NCBI GenBank assembly: GCA_043760555.1
Contig: JAYUOW010000036.1
Location: 1-19,549, forward strand
Reading direction: 5' to 3'
From: JANMDR01 sp043760555
GTDB lineage: Bacteria; Pseudomonadota; Gammaproteobacteria; Burkholderiales; Usitatibacteraceae
Length of the DNA stretch: 19,549 bases
In this document: piece after piece, positions 8,877 to 15,735 of the stretch
Layout of the letters: every line of letters starts with the position of its first letter
Numbering within the stretch: the stretch's first letter is position 1
Position numbers and translations under genes: made by a program
The notes under the pieces: generated by a model
Seen by the model: only the letters and a program-made list of their open reading frames with translations
Database searches by the model: none
What the model was told of the DNA's origin: nothing

Positions 8877-10025
8877 CTACGCCGCTAAACCTCGTGCAAT
8901 TAACATCCGCTGAATTTCACTGGTTCCTTCGTAGATCTGCGTAATACGGGCGTCTCGATAATATCGCTCAACAGGATAATCTTCTAAATAGCCGTAACCG
9001 CCATGAATTTGTATGGCTTTGCTGCACACCCATTCGGCTAATTCGGATGCAAATAACTTCGCTTGCGACGCTTCGGACAAACACGGTAATCCAGCTGTGC
9101 GCATTTGCGCGGCGTGCAATATCAACATGCGGGCGGCGTTGATTCGGGTGTGCATATCGGCTAAATAGTTGGCGATACTTTGGTGCTCGGCAATTTTTTT
9201 ACCAAACTGCAAACGATCATTGGCGTAGGCATTGGCGGCTTCGAATGCAGCGCGCGCGATGCCTAAAGCTTGCGCTGCAATACCGATGCGGCCGCCTTCT
9301 AAATTAGATAGTGCAATAGCCAAACCTTTGCCTCTGGGGCCCAACATTTGCGCTTCGTCAATTTCGCAATCTTCAAACAAAATAGCGCAGGTGTCAGATG
9401 CCCGAATGCCCAGCTTGTGCTCCGGCTTTTGCACGTTGAAGCCTTTGGCGTTGGTGGGCACGATAAACGCCGACAAGCCTTTTTTACCAAGATCAGGATC
9501 CGTCACCGCAAACACAATCGCCAGCCCTGCCCGCTTGCCGTTGGTGATAAATTGCTTGGCACCATTAAGCACCCATTTGCCGTTTTTAAGCTCAGCTTTG
9601 GTTTTTAAATTATTGGCTTCAGAGCCCGCCTGTGGCTCAGTTAAGCAGAAGCACCCGATGGTTTTACCGGAGGCAAGTGCTGGCAAATATTCACGCTTTT
9701 GCGCTTCGGTGCCCCACGCTAAAATTGGCCCGCAGCCCACTGAATTATGCACGCTCATCAAGGTAGATGTGGACGCACAGCCTGCAGCCACTTCTTCGAT
9801 TGCCAAGGCGTATGCCGTATAGTCAGAAAACGAACCGCCATATTCTTCTGGCACCATCATGCCGAGTAAGCCTAGCTCACCCATGTGCGCCACCATGGCG
9901 TCGGGCAGCCATTTGTCGCGTTCCCACTGTGCGGCGTTTGGCGCTAATTCGTTCTGCGCAAAGTCACGCGCCATATCGCGAATCATGCGTTGTTCTTCGG
10001 TATAAAAATCGGCTGATGCACGCAT
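8877..10025 (-). CDS. Acyl-CoA dehydrogenase, short/branched-chain type
   Basis: This is a 382-aa FAD enzyme that introduces a double bond between C2 and C3 of an acyl-CoA and passes electrons to ETF. Family signatures are CFCLTEPQAGSEANNL in the FAD/substrate region (about residues 124-140), QIHGGYGYLEDYPVERYYRDARI in the C-terminal domain (quoted across two contiguous parts: QIHGGYGYLED and YPVERYYRDARI), and IYEGTSEIQRML near the end. The catalytic base is Glu366 in that last motif, the short/medium-chain position, which separates it from the isovaleryl-CoA type enzyme encoded at 12260-13426. A 2-methyl-branched or short straight-chain substrate (isobutyryl-, 2-methylbutyryl- or butyryl-CoA) is likely, from context and resemblance; the choice is not resolved here. 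It lies 17 bp after the small lipoprotein gene and 42 bp before liuB. Confidence 0.92.
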   Translation of the reverse strand: MRASADFYTEEQRMIRDMARDFAQNELAPNAAQWERDKWLPDAMVAHMGELGLLGMMVPEEYGGSFSDYTAYALAIEEVAAGCASTSTLMSVHNSVGCGPILAWGTEAQKREYLPALASGKTIGCFCLTEPQAGSEANNLKTKAELKNGKWVLNGAKQFITNGKRAGLAIVFAVTDPDLGKKGLSAFIVPTNAKGFNVQKPEHKLGIRASDTCAILFEDCEIDEAQMLGPRGKGLAIALSNLEGGRIGIAAQALGIARAAFEAANAYANDRLQFGKKIAEHQSIANYLADMHTRINAARMLILHAAQMRTAGLPCLSEASQAKLFASELAEWVCSKAIQIHGGYGYLEDYPVERYYRDARITQIYEGTSEIQRMLIARGLAA

Positions 10026-10042
10026 GTCTAATGTCCTAAAAA

Positions 10043-10294
10043 TTACTTTACGGCAGCGTCTGCTGCTTCGCCAATTTTAGCGGTTGCCTTTGCCATTTCG
10101 GCTTCCACGGCCTTGGCCTTATCCATTGCTTTTACTTGCTCGCCCACTATCACGTTTGACCGAATGTTTTTATCGGCTGCGGCTTTTTCTTCTGCCTTAG
10201 TTTGTTCTTTTTTGCCACAACCCATCATGCCAAACGCCAATAAAGACGCGGCACTACAGGCAGTAAGCTTCATTAAAAGTGATTTCTTTACCAT
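10043..10294 (-). CDS. Small alanine/lysine-rich lipoprotein, function unknown
   Basis: This is an 83-aa protein with a lipoprotein-type signal: basic start (MVKK), hydrophobic stretch, and a lipobox-like FGMMGC with Cys26 as the probable lipidated residue. The Met at -3 is unusual for a lipobox. The mature part (GKKEQTKAEEKAAADKN and on to EAADAAVK) is highly charged and alanine-rich, and is probably a single helix. Its ATG lies within the last codons of the upstream dehydrogenase gene (7-nt overlap), with AAGGAAA as ribosome-binding site. This placement supports its being a real, co-translated gene. I recognise no family, and nothing links it biochemically to leucine breakdown. Confidence 0.75.
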   Translation of the reverse strand: MVKKSLLMKLTACSAASLLAFGMMGCGKKEQTKAEEKAAADKNIRSNVIVGEQVKAMDKAKAVEAEMAKATAKIGEAADAAVK

Positions 10295-10968
10295 GATATT
10301 TCCTTGCCATCGTAGTTAAAAAACTTGCCGCTGTAATCGGCTACATCACCCTTCAGCGCATTGGCAATTACCTTACGCACACCGGTAATGCTGGTCGTCG
10401 GATCAATATCAGCCCCAGCACCGCCCATGTCCGTTTTTACCCAACCTGGATGCATTACAAAACAACGCACGCCTTTGGCACCGTGTTCAATTGAGGCCGC
10501 CTTGACCACCGCGTTAAGCGCGGCCTTGCTCGCACGATAAAGCGGCGCGCCACCGTTGCTAATCGACGCAATAGAACCCATTTGGCTGCTGATAAACGCG
10601 AACGCACCTTTGTTTTTAACCAAGTGCGGCGCGACAATCGGAATAGCGCGCATGGCACCGAGCACATTGGTTTGCATCACGGCATTGAACAAATCTGCGT
10701 TCGGTACATCATTGGTACGCGAACCGAATACACCGGCGTTGTACACGCACACATCAATGTTGGTGCCGTCAAGCGCCCGGGCTAAATTTACAAAACTTGA
10801 TTCCTCGCACACGTCTAGCTGCAAGGCCGTGGCACCCACGCTAGCCAGCAAGGGGCGCTGATCTTCGGTACGATAGGTGCCGATAGTGAGCCAGCCTGCC
10901 GCGCGGTATTGGCGCACCATTTCAAGGCCTAGCCCGCGCGATGCGCCGATAATTAACGCTGTTTTCAT
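10288..10968 (-). CDS. Short-chain dehydrogenase/reductase
   Basis: This is a 226-aa Rossmann-fold oxidoreductase. The nucleotide-binding motif GASRGLG is at 8-14, the NAG motif at 78-80, Asn101 follows, and the active-site YRASK has Tyr144 and Lys148; the catalytic serine is one of those at 127-135. The short length and the YRASKAALN string resemble the C-factor/CsgA-like branch of SDRs. The substrate cannot be predicted. It begins 3 bp after the thiolase stop codon and overlaps the following lipoprotein gene by 7 nt, so all three should be on one transcript. Confidence 0.88.
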   Translation of the reverse strand: MKTALIIGASRGLGLEMVRQYRAAGWLTIGTYRTEDQRPLLASVGATALQLDVCEESSFVNLARALDGTNIDVCVYNAGVFGSRTNDVPNADLFNAVMQTNVLGAMRAIPIVAPHLVKNKGAFAFISSQMGSIASISNGGAPLYRASKAALNAVVKAASIEHGAKGVRCFVMHPGWVKTDMGGAGADIDPTTSITGVRKVIANALKGDVADYSGKFFNYDGKEISW

Positions 10969-10971
10969 CGT

Positions 10972-12150
10972 TTAAATCAACTCCACCGCTAGCGCCGTTG
11001 CCTCACCGCCGCCGATGCAAAGCGACGCAATACCGCGCTTGCCGCCACGGGCTTTTAGCGCGTGCAGCAACGTGACCAACAAGCGTGCGCCCGTCGCGCC
11101 GATTGGATGGCCGAGCGCACAGGCGCCACCGTTTACGTTTACTTTATCGTGCGGTAATTTTAAGTCATGCATCGCCGCCATGGTGACCACGGCGAAGGCT
11201 TCGTTGATTTCGTATAAGTCCACATCGGCTACTGTCCAGCCTAATTTTTGCTGCAGCTTGTCGATAGCACCTACGGGTGCCGTGGTGAACCATTCTGGCT
11301 CGTGCGCATTGCTGGCGTGGCCGCAAATGCGGGCGATGGGCGTGATGCCTTGGGCTTTGGCGGCAGACTCACTCATCAAAATTAGCATGGCCGCACCATC
11401 GGAAATTGACGAGCTTGACGCGGCCGTAACGGTGCCATCTTTGTTGAATGCCGGACGCAAACTGGCAATTTTTTCTGGCTTGCACATGGCTGGTGGCTCA
11501 TCGGTTTCAAGTGCTACTTCACCGCCCTTACCCGCAACCATGACCGCTGCAATTTCGGCTTTGAATGCGCCGCTGGCCACTGCTGCTTGTGCACGCTTCA
11601 CGCTCTCGGTCGCGAATGCATCTTGCGCCTCGCGCGTGAAGCCGTATTTGGCAGCGGTGGCGTCGGCAAAAATACCCATCGATTTACCGTCGTAAGCATT
11701 CTCAAGCCCATCAAAAGCCATATGGTCTAATGCGCGGAAATGCCCGTATCTATAGCCTTGACGAGCCTTTGGCAACAAGTGCGGGGCGTTGCTCATGCTC
11801 TCCATGCCGCCAACCAAAATAGTGGTGGCCGAACCCGCAGTAATTTGGTCAAAGCCCAACATAGCGGCTTTCATGCCTGAGCCGCACACTTTGTTAATCG
11901 TTAAACACGCGGTTGATTGCAACAAGCCCGCACCCAACACCGCTTGACGCGCAGGTGCTTGGCCTAAGCCCGCAGGCAACACGCAACCAATGATGGCCTC
12001 AGTAATCGCCTCAGGCTTTACACCTGACTGCGCCAACGCGCCTTTGATGGCGGTGGCCGCTAACTGGGGCGAAGTAAGAGATACAAATTGACCATTCATA
12101 GAACCAATGGCGGTGCGTTTTGCGGCAACGATAACGACGGCTTCAGACAT
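10972..12150 (-). CDS. Acetyl-CoA C-acetyltransferase (thiolase)
   Basis: The 392-aa thiolase interconverts two acetyl-CoA with acetoacetyl-CoA and CoA. The acyl-accepting Cys89 lies in NKVCGSGMKA, His348 in GGACALGHPIGATG, and Cys378 in SLCIGGGEA, so the full catalytic set is present. In a leucine-degradation operon it would cleave acetoacetyl-CoA derived from the acetoacetate released after HMG-CoA cleavage; the activating CoA-transferase is not in this window. A good AAGGAA ribosome-binding site precedes the ATG. The 109-bp gap from liuA contains a palindromic repeat. A medium-chain 3-ketoacyl-CoA thiolase role is less likely from the sequence type but not excluded. Confidence 0.93.
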   Translation of the reverse strand: MSEAVVIVAAKRTAIGSMNGQFVSLTSPQLAATAIKGALAQSGVKPEAITEAIIGCVLPAGLGQAPARQAVLGAGLLQSTACLTINKVCGSGMKAAMLGFDQITAGSATTILVGGMESMSNAPHLLPKARQGYRYGHFRALDHMAFDGLENAYDGKSMGIFADATAAKYGFTREAQDAFATESVKRAQAAVASGAFKAEIAAVMVAGKGGEVALETDEPPAMCKPEKIASLRPAFNKDGTVTAASSSSISDGAAMLILMSESAAKAQGITPIARICGHASNAHEPEWFTTAPVGAIDKLQQKLGWTVADVDLYEINEAFAVVTMAAMHDLKLPHDKVNVNGGACALGHPIGATGARLLVTLLHALKARGGKRGIASLCIGGGEATALAVELI

Positions 12151-12180
12151 GATTTTTCCTTAAAATTAAAATTTATTACT

Positions 12181-12214
12181 GCCTGAAGACACCCTATTCT
12201 AGGGCATCTTCAGG
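12181..12214. repeat. Palindromic repeat copy 2 (liuA-thiolase gap)
   Basis: The left arm CCTGAAGACACCCT and right arm AGGGCATCTTCAGG pair at 12 of 14 positions around the loop ATTCT. The left arm, with its leading G, is the exact reverse complement of the right arm of the copy at 17999-18033. No poly-T tract follows on either strand. It lies between two genes that should be co-transcribed, so an mRNA-stability, processing or partial-attenuation role is possible. It may equally be a passive REP-like element. Confidence 0.65.
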
Positions 12215-12231
12215 GTATGAGTTAATGGCAT

Positions 12232-12280
12232 ACTTCGTGTCTTCAAATAGTTGGAGACATCACTTCGTCTCTTCAAACAA
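12232..12280 (-). repeat. Imperfect 30-nt tandem repeat across the liuA stop codon
   Basis: On the minus strand TTGTTTGAAGAGACGAAGT at the very end of liuA is repeated 30 nt further on as CTATTTGAAGACACGAAGT (16 of 19 identical). The two copies are in the same frame, separated by the TGA stop. The protein ends LFEETK, and the untranslated continuation would read CLQLFEDTK. This looks like a small in-frame duplication of the gene's 3' end. Confidence 0.55.
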
Positions 12281-13426
12281 CTCACGTCCGATCAACATGC
12301 GCCTAATTTCGTTCGTCCCTGCACCGATGTCATACAGCTTCGCATCGCGAAACAATCGACCCGTTGGATACTCGTTAATGTAACCATTTCCACCCAAACA
12401 TTGAATCGCTTCAAGCGTCACCCGCACCGCCGATTCCGACGCGTACAAAATAGCGGCAGCCGCATCTTTACGCGCAGCACGACCACGACCTTGGTCGAGC
12501 ATTTGCGCCACACGATAGGTAAAAGCACGCGAAGTCTGCAGCGCTACATACATGTCCGCCAGCTTGCCCTGCATAAGCTGAAACGTGCCAATGGCTTGGT
12601 TAAACTGCTTGCGCTCGTGCACGTAGGGAAGCACATAATCCATCGCACTTTGCATGATGCCAATTGGCCCGCCGGATAGCACGGTGCGCTCAGTGTCCAA
12701 CCCTTTCATGAGCACGCGTGAGCCGCCATTGAGTTCGCCTAAAATATTTTCTTCCGGTATTTCGCAATCTTCAAACACCAACTCGCAGGTGTCCGAGCCA
12801 CGCATACCGAGCTTATCGAGCTTTTGCGCGGTGCTAAAGCCTTTGAACCCATTTTCGATGATAAACGCCGTCATCGCTTTTGAACCCATTTCTTTAGGCG
12901 CAGTACGCATATACACAATGAGCACATCTGCATGAGGACCGTTAGTGATCCACATTTTATTGCCGTTAGCGATGTAGCGATCGCCCTTTTTTTCTGCCCG
13001 ACAAGCCATCGAGCCCACCACATCAGAGCCCGCACCCGGCTCGCTCATAGCCAATGAACCCACGTGCTCGCCACTGCACAGCTTGGGCAAATATTTAGCG
13101 CGTTGCGCATTGTTGCCATTGGCGTACAAATTGTTTACCGCTAAATTTGAATGCGCCCCGTAGGCCAAACCAACTGACCCCGACCCACGCGACACTTCTT
13201 CCATCGCCACCGTGTGCGCCAAATACCCTAAGCCGCTGCCGCCAAATTCTTCTGGCACGGTAATGCCAAGCAGCCCTAAATCGCCTAACTTGCGCCACAT
13301 ATCCATCGGAAACGCGTTGTCGTGGTCAATGGCTGCGGCGCGCGGTGTGAGCTCGGCTGCCACCATGCGCGAGACGGAATCGCGCAAGGCATCGGTATCT
13401 TCATCGAGTTTGGTATCAAATATCAT
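12260..13426 (-). CDS. liuA: Isovaleryl-CoA dehydrogenase
   Basis: LiuA oxidises isovaleryl-CoA to 3-methylcrotonyl-CoA, the first committed step of the liu pathway, giving electrons to ETF. The 388-aa protein shows the acyl-CoA dehydrogenase signatures LAMSEPGAGSDVVG at 125-138 and QCLGGNGYINEYPTGRLFRD (about 343-362). Two features identify the isovaleryl-CoA branch. The catalytic base is Glu246 in GLDTERTVLSGGPIG, the position of Glu254 in the human enzyme. The usual C-terminal catalytic Glu is absent (YDIGAGTNEIRR instead of IYEGTSEIQR). A strong GGAGGA ribosome-binding site lies before the ATG. The 96-bp upstream gap could hold the operon promoter. Confidence 0.95.
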   Translation of the reverse strand: MIFDTKLDEDTDALRDSVSRMVAAELTPRAAAIDHDNAFPMDMWRKLGDLGLLGITVPEEFGGSGLGYLAHTVAMEEVSRGSGSVGLAYGAHSNLAVNNLYANGNNAQRAKYLPKLCSGEHVGSLAMSEPGAGSDVVGSMACRAEKKGDRYIANGNKMWITNGPHADVLIVYMRTAPKEMGSKAMTAFIIENGFKGFSTAQKLDKLGMRGSDTCELVFEDCEIPEENILGELNGGSRVLMKGLDTERTVLSGGPIGIMQSAMDYVLPYVHERKQFNQAIGTFQLMQGKLADMYVALQTSRAFTYRVAQMLDQGRGRAARKDAAAAILYASESAVRVTLEAIQCLGGNGYINEYPTGRLFRDAKLYDIGAGTNEIRRMLIGRELFEETK

Positions 13427-13456
13427 GCAGCTTCCTCCGAGAATTTTTGTGTTGTA

Positions 13457-13482
13457 AGCCCTATTATCGCGCTAAATGGGCT
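13457..13482. other. Inverted repeat upstream of liuA
   Basis: AGCCC at 13457-13461 and GGGCT at 13478-13482 form an inverted repeat whose pairing partly extends inwards (CTATTA against TAAATG side). There is no T-tract, so it may be a weak terminator for the upstream crotonase gene or an operator in front of liuA. The evidence is the symmetry and position only. Confidence 0.3.
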
Positions 13483-13522
13483 GGAAGAATGTCATTGCTT
13501 AGATAGTTAGAAAAATTTAACG

Positions 13523-14362
13523 CTAATCCCTAAAACTAGGCGCTCGTTTTTGCTTAGCCGCCGTCATCGCCTCGGTTAAATCATCGCTCATTAGCATCGC
13601 GGCGTTCCATGTGGCGATGTAGTTGAGCGAATCTGCAACAGTATGGTCGCGAGCATAGGCCAACATTTCTTTGGTGCCTCGTACTGCCAGCGGGCTTTTT
13701 GCAGCGATGTTTTCAGCCACGCCCAACGCCTTCGCCATCAACGCCGCTTGATCGGGCAGCGCCTCGTTAAGAAGGCCTATTTTAGCGGCTTCCAAGCCAT
13801 CGAAGATGCGCGCGGTTAAGGCTAATTCACGCACAATACCGGGGTGAATTAGCTTAGGCAATCGCTGCAACGTGCCAACATCGGCTGTCATGCCAATATC
13901 AACTTCTTTAATCGAAAACTTCGCATCTTTAGTGCCGTAGCGAATATCTGCGCAACAAATTAAATCTATCCCGCCACCAATACACGCTCCATGAATTGCG
14001 GCAATAACAGGCTTGCGACAGCGCTCGATAGCAGTTAAGGTGTCCTGCATATCCAAAACCATATACCGCAACTTTTCCCGCATATGCGCGGGGCATGGGT
14101 CAGCGGTTTCGTGCGCAATGGCTGCCAGCAGCGATAAATCAATGCCCGACGTAAAATGCGCCCCCGCACCGGAAAGAATCGCTACGCGAATGGTGGGAGT
14201 TTGGTCAATATAATTAAAGGCCGTGCGCAGCTCTTGCCACATCGCAGCGTTCATGGCGTTGGCTTTGTCGGGGCGGTTTATTTGAACGTGGGCGATGTGG
14301 GGATTGGTTGTATCGAGAGTAAGCGCTGTGAGGAAGGGAATAGTCATTGGGATTCGGCTCAT
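13523..14362 (-). CDS. Delta3,5-Delta2,4-dienoyl-CoA isomerase-like crotonase (ECH1-like)
   Basis: This is a 279-aa crotonase-fold protein. The segment KEVDIGMTADVGTLQRLPK (152-170) and the later SLNYIATWN are hallmarks of the ECH1 dienoyl-CoA isomerase branch. Asp133, Glu153 and Asp161 keep the exact spacing (20 and 28 residues) of the three acidic residues known from the rat enzyme (Asp176, Glu196, Asp204). It is therefore more likely an isomerase for unsaturated acyl-CoA with odd-numbered double bonds than a plain hydratase. Many bacterial annotations would call it enoyl-CoA hydratase. Two starts are possible, 14362 and 14347 (Met6), neither with a strong ribosome-binding site. It is 96 bp upstream of liuA on the same strand. 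Confidence 0.85.
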   Translation of the reverse strand: MSRIPMTIPFLTALTLDTTNPHIAHVQINRPDKANAMNAAMWQELRTAFNYIDQTPTIRVAILSGAGAHFTSGIDLSLLAAIAHETADPCPAHMREKLRYMVLDMQDTLTAIERCRKPVIAAIHGACIGGGIDLICCADIRYGTKDAKFSIKEVDIGMTADVGTLQRLPKLIHPGIVRELALTARIFDGLEAAKIGLLNEALPDQAALMAKALGVAENIAAKSPLAVRGTKEMLAYARDHTVADSLNYIATWNAAMLMSDDLTEAMTAAKQKRAPSFRD

Positions 14363-14417
14363 TAAAAATAGAATGTATCCATCTTACCTAACTTGCGCCG
14401 CCTAGGAAAATCGGTTG

Positions 14418-15158
14418 TCAGCTAACCTTGTTGATGCTTAATATTGCTAAGAACGAACAACCATTTTCTGACGGTGCACGGTAGACTCCTTTGGCATTAA
14501 GCAAATGCACAGCCACACCGGCAAGCTCCCAGCCATCTACCTCTTCAGCCGGCCAAATTGGTACCAGCAAATGTAGAAGACCATTTTCTTCACCATATTC
14601 TTTAACCGCTTCAATACGGGTACGCACGCTGGGCAGCAAACTAAAATTTGCCCAAGACCACAACCAAGATTTACCCATCGTTGAATACGAACCGATAAAC
14701 TCAACGTCAGCAACCACGGCCGCGACGCCATCGTTTGAAAAAGTTAGCGACGCGGTAGCTTGATCGTAATCCCACCGTTTGTGCTTTGAAATATCATAAT
14801 TTTTATCGAGTTCGTCCTGCTTTTCATGCAGCGCTTGATGGCATGTTGCCACTAATCCATCCCATTCGGCCTGCTTGGCGGCAGTGAGAGAATCAAGGCT
14901 TTGTGCCATCATGGATTCATAGCAGCAGTGGCAGACTAGCTTAAGGTCAAGTTCTGCTTCGCTACGATCGTTCCACTCGCCCTCCGCGACAAGGGCGGCC
15001 TCACATTTTTCACACCACGCATCCGGCCACGGGTCGTCTTCCGTAGGGAGATTACAAAACCAGTGCTGCGTCGAATTTGCGGCCAAATGACCACAAATAA
15101 AAGCACGGTAAGTTTCACCGTGGGTATCGCAGGAAATTGTATTGTTGTCGCTTGCCAT
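14418..15158 (-). CDS. Conserved hypothetical protein: Cys-rich N-terminus plus DUF6882-like C-terminus
   Basis: This 246-aa protein has two parts. Residues 10-80 hold Cys10, His13, Cys22, His24, Cys35, Cys49, Cys52, Cys76, Cys78 and Cys79, arranged in CxxH, CGH, CEKC and CHCC groups, which suggests one or two zinc-binding knuckles. Residues from about 115 include WDYDQATASLTFS, then FIGSYSTMGKSWLWSWAN, which resembles DUF6882-type proteins from memory of that family. No catalytic motif or signal peptide is visible, so it is probably cytoplasmic. It stands 55 bp upstream of the ECH1-like gene on the same strand, but nothing ties it to that pathway. Function unknown. Confidence 0.75.
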   Translation of the reverse strand: MASDNNTISCDTHGETYRAFICGHLAANSTQHWFCNLPTEDDPWPDAWCEKCEAALVAEGEWNDRSEAELDLKLVCHCCYESMMAQSLDSLTAAKQAEWDGLVATCHQALHEKQDELDKNYDISKHKRWDYDQATASLTFSNDGVAAVVADVEFIGSYSTMGKSWLWSWANFSLLPSVRTRIEAVKEYGEENGLLHLLVPIWPAEEVDGWELAGVAVHLLNAKGVYRAPSENGCSFLAILSINKVS

Positions 15159-15222
15159 TGTTGAGCCGCAAAGGTTATTGTGCTCACACTATAACGTAAG
15201 CAGAATCGGTTTTAAATTCAGT

Positions 15223-15435
15223 CTAAACCGTCTGCGCGGCTAATTTGATGTCCAACGAGTCTGCGACCTTAAGCACGGTGTCAAATCGAGGCTCGGCTAC
15301 ATCGCCCAGCGCCAACACCAACAATTATGGGTCACCCGTTTCGAGCACGGCAGTCAACTATTCTGCGATTGCAGCATCATCAGTGAGCTAGCGGGTTACA
15401 TCGAAGGGGAGCAACTTAACTGGTTTTGTGGTCAT
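15223..15435 (-). pseudogene. Relic of a HigA-family (addiction module antidote) antitoxin
   Basis: Reading from the ATG at 15435, the frame gives MTTKPVKLLPFDVTR, stop, LTDDAAIAE, stop, LTAVLETGDP, stop, LLVLALGDVAEPRFDTVLK and then VADSLDIKLAAQTV before a terminal TAG. This follows the order of HigA-type antidote proteins: a ballast segment, the D-x-A-I-A-E-Y-L region, an L-E-x-G-D-P stretch, A-L-G-D-V-A, and the C-terminal P-x-F-x-T-V-L-K-V motif. There are three in-frame stop codons (TAG, TAG, TAA). The roughly 25-30 residues that should form the DNA-binding helix-turn-helix, between GDVA and PRF, are missing. The remnant cannot make a functional antitoxin. No toxin gene is recognisable upstream (15436-15579). 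Confidence 0.75.
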
Positions 15436-15579
15436 CAATCTACTCCAATCTAGTGCATTAAAAATGTGACCTTAGCCGTCAACTATTTTCCGATACGCTA
15501 TCATTACGGTATACGATTTGAATATACATCAGATACAAAAACTGCGGCTTTAATCACTCAAATTTAATCAGGAAAACGT
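15436..15579. other. Intergenic region between antitoxin relic and plus-strand operon
   Basis: This divergent spacer is A/T-rich. It should hold the promoter of the plus-strand operon, but I see no convincing -35/-10 pair for it. On the minus strand TTGACG (15478-15483 on the plus strand as CGTCAA) resembles a -35 box facing the antitoxin relic, without a good -10. No remains of a toxin gene are recognisable. Confidence 0.4.
15510..15527. promoter_or_regulatory. Inverted repeat, possible operator
   Basis: GTATA (15510-15514) and TATAC (15523-15527) form a perfect 5-bp inverted repeat with an 8-bp spacer, 53 bp before the start of the 51-aa gene and upstream of the antitoxin relic. It could be an old antitoxin operator or a site controlling the plus-strand operon. 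Such short A/T-rich symmetry can arise by chance. Confidence 0.25.
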
Positions 15580-15735
15580 ATGCGCAAAATTGTCGATGCT
15601 GATCCATTGGATCGAAAATTTACTCTCGACTCCTTCGCCACAAAGGGCATACGCGGTAAATATTTTGCTGCCGCCAGTAAAGCACGTGAATTAGTAAAAC
15701 CCGATGCAAAAATCACCCGCCCAAAAACCGCATGA
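15580..15735 (+). CDS. Small 51-aa protein of unknown function
   Basis: The frame encodes MRKIVDADPLDRKFTLDSF, then ATKGIRGKYFAAASKARELV, then KPDAKITRPKTA: a basic 51-residue protein without signal peptide or membrane segment. An AGGAAA ribosome-binding site sits at good distance before the ATG. Its stop codon overlaps the next gene's start as ATGA (15732-15735), the same arrangement as between the second and third genes, which supports real translation and coupling. The KG-I-RGKY string weakly recalls short bacterial proteins found beside toxin-antitoxin genes, but I cannot assign a family. It could also be a leader peptide that sets translation of the S41 gene. Confidence 0.6.
   Translation: MRKIVDADPLDRKFTLDSFATKGIRGKYFAAASKARELVKPDAKITRPKTA

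Noticed and set aside
9232..9822. 196-aa plus-strand open frame inside the acyl-CoA dehydrogenase gene
   Set aside because: It is the antisense shadow of a clear acyl-CoA dehydrogenase; composition is low-information and no family features are visible.
11015..11695. 226-aa open frame on the plus strand inside the thiolase gene
   Set aside because: It is antisense to a thiolase with a full catalytic set, shows no recognisable motif and has no ribosome-binding site. It is a by-product of codon bias.
15223..15435. Stop-codon recoding that would let the HigA-like frame be translated
   Set aside because: Both TAG and TAA are involved, the helix-turn-helix region is also deleted, and no other gene in the window uses internal stops apart from the separate vapC defect. 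Decay is simpler.
15436..15579. Remains of a HigB toxin upstream of the antitoxin relic
   Set aside because: All three minus-strand frames are short and show no HigB motif; the spacer is too short for the gene and nothing can be claimed.
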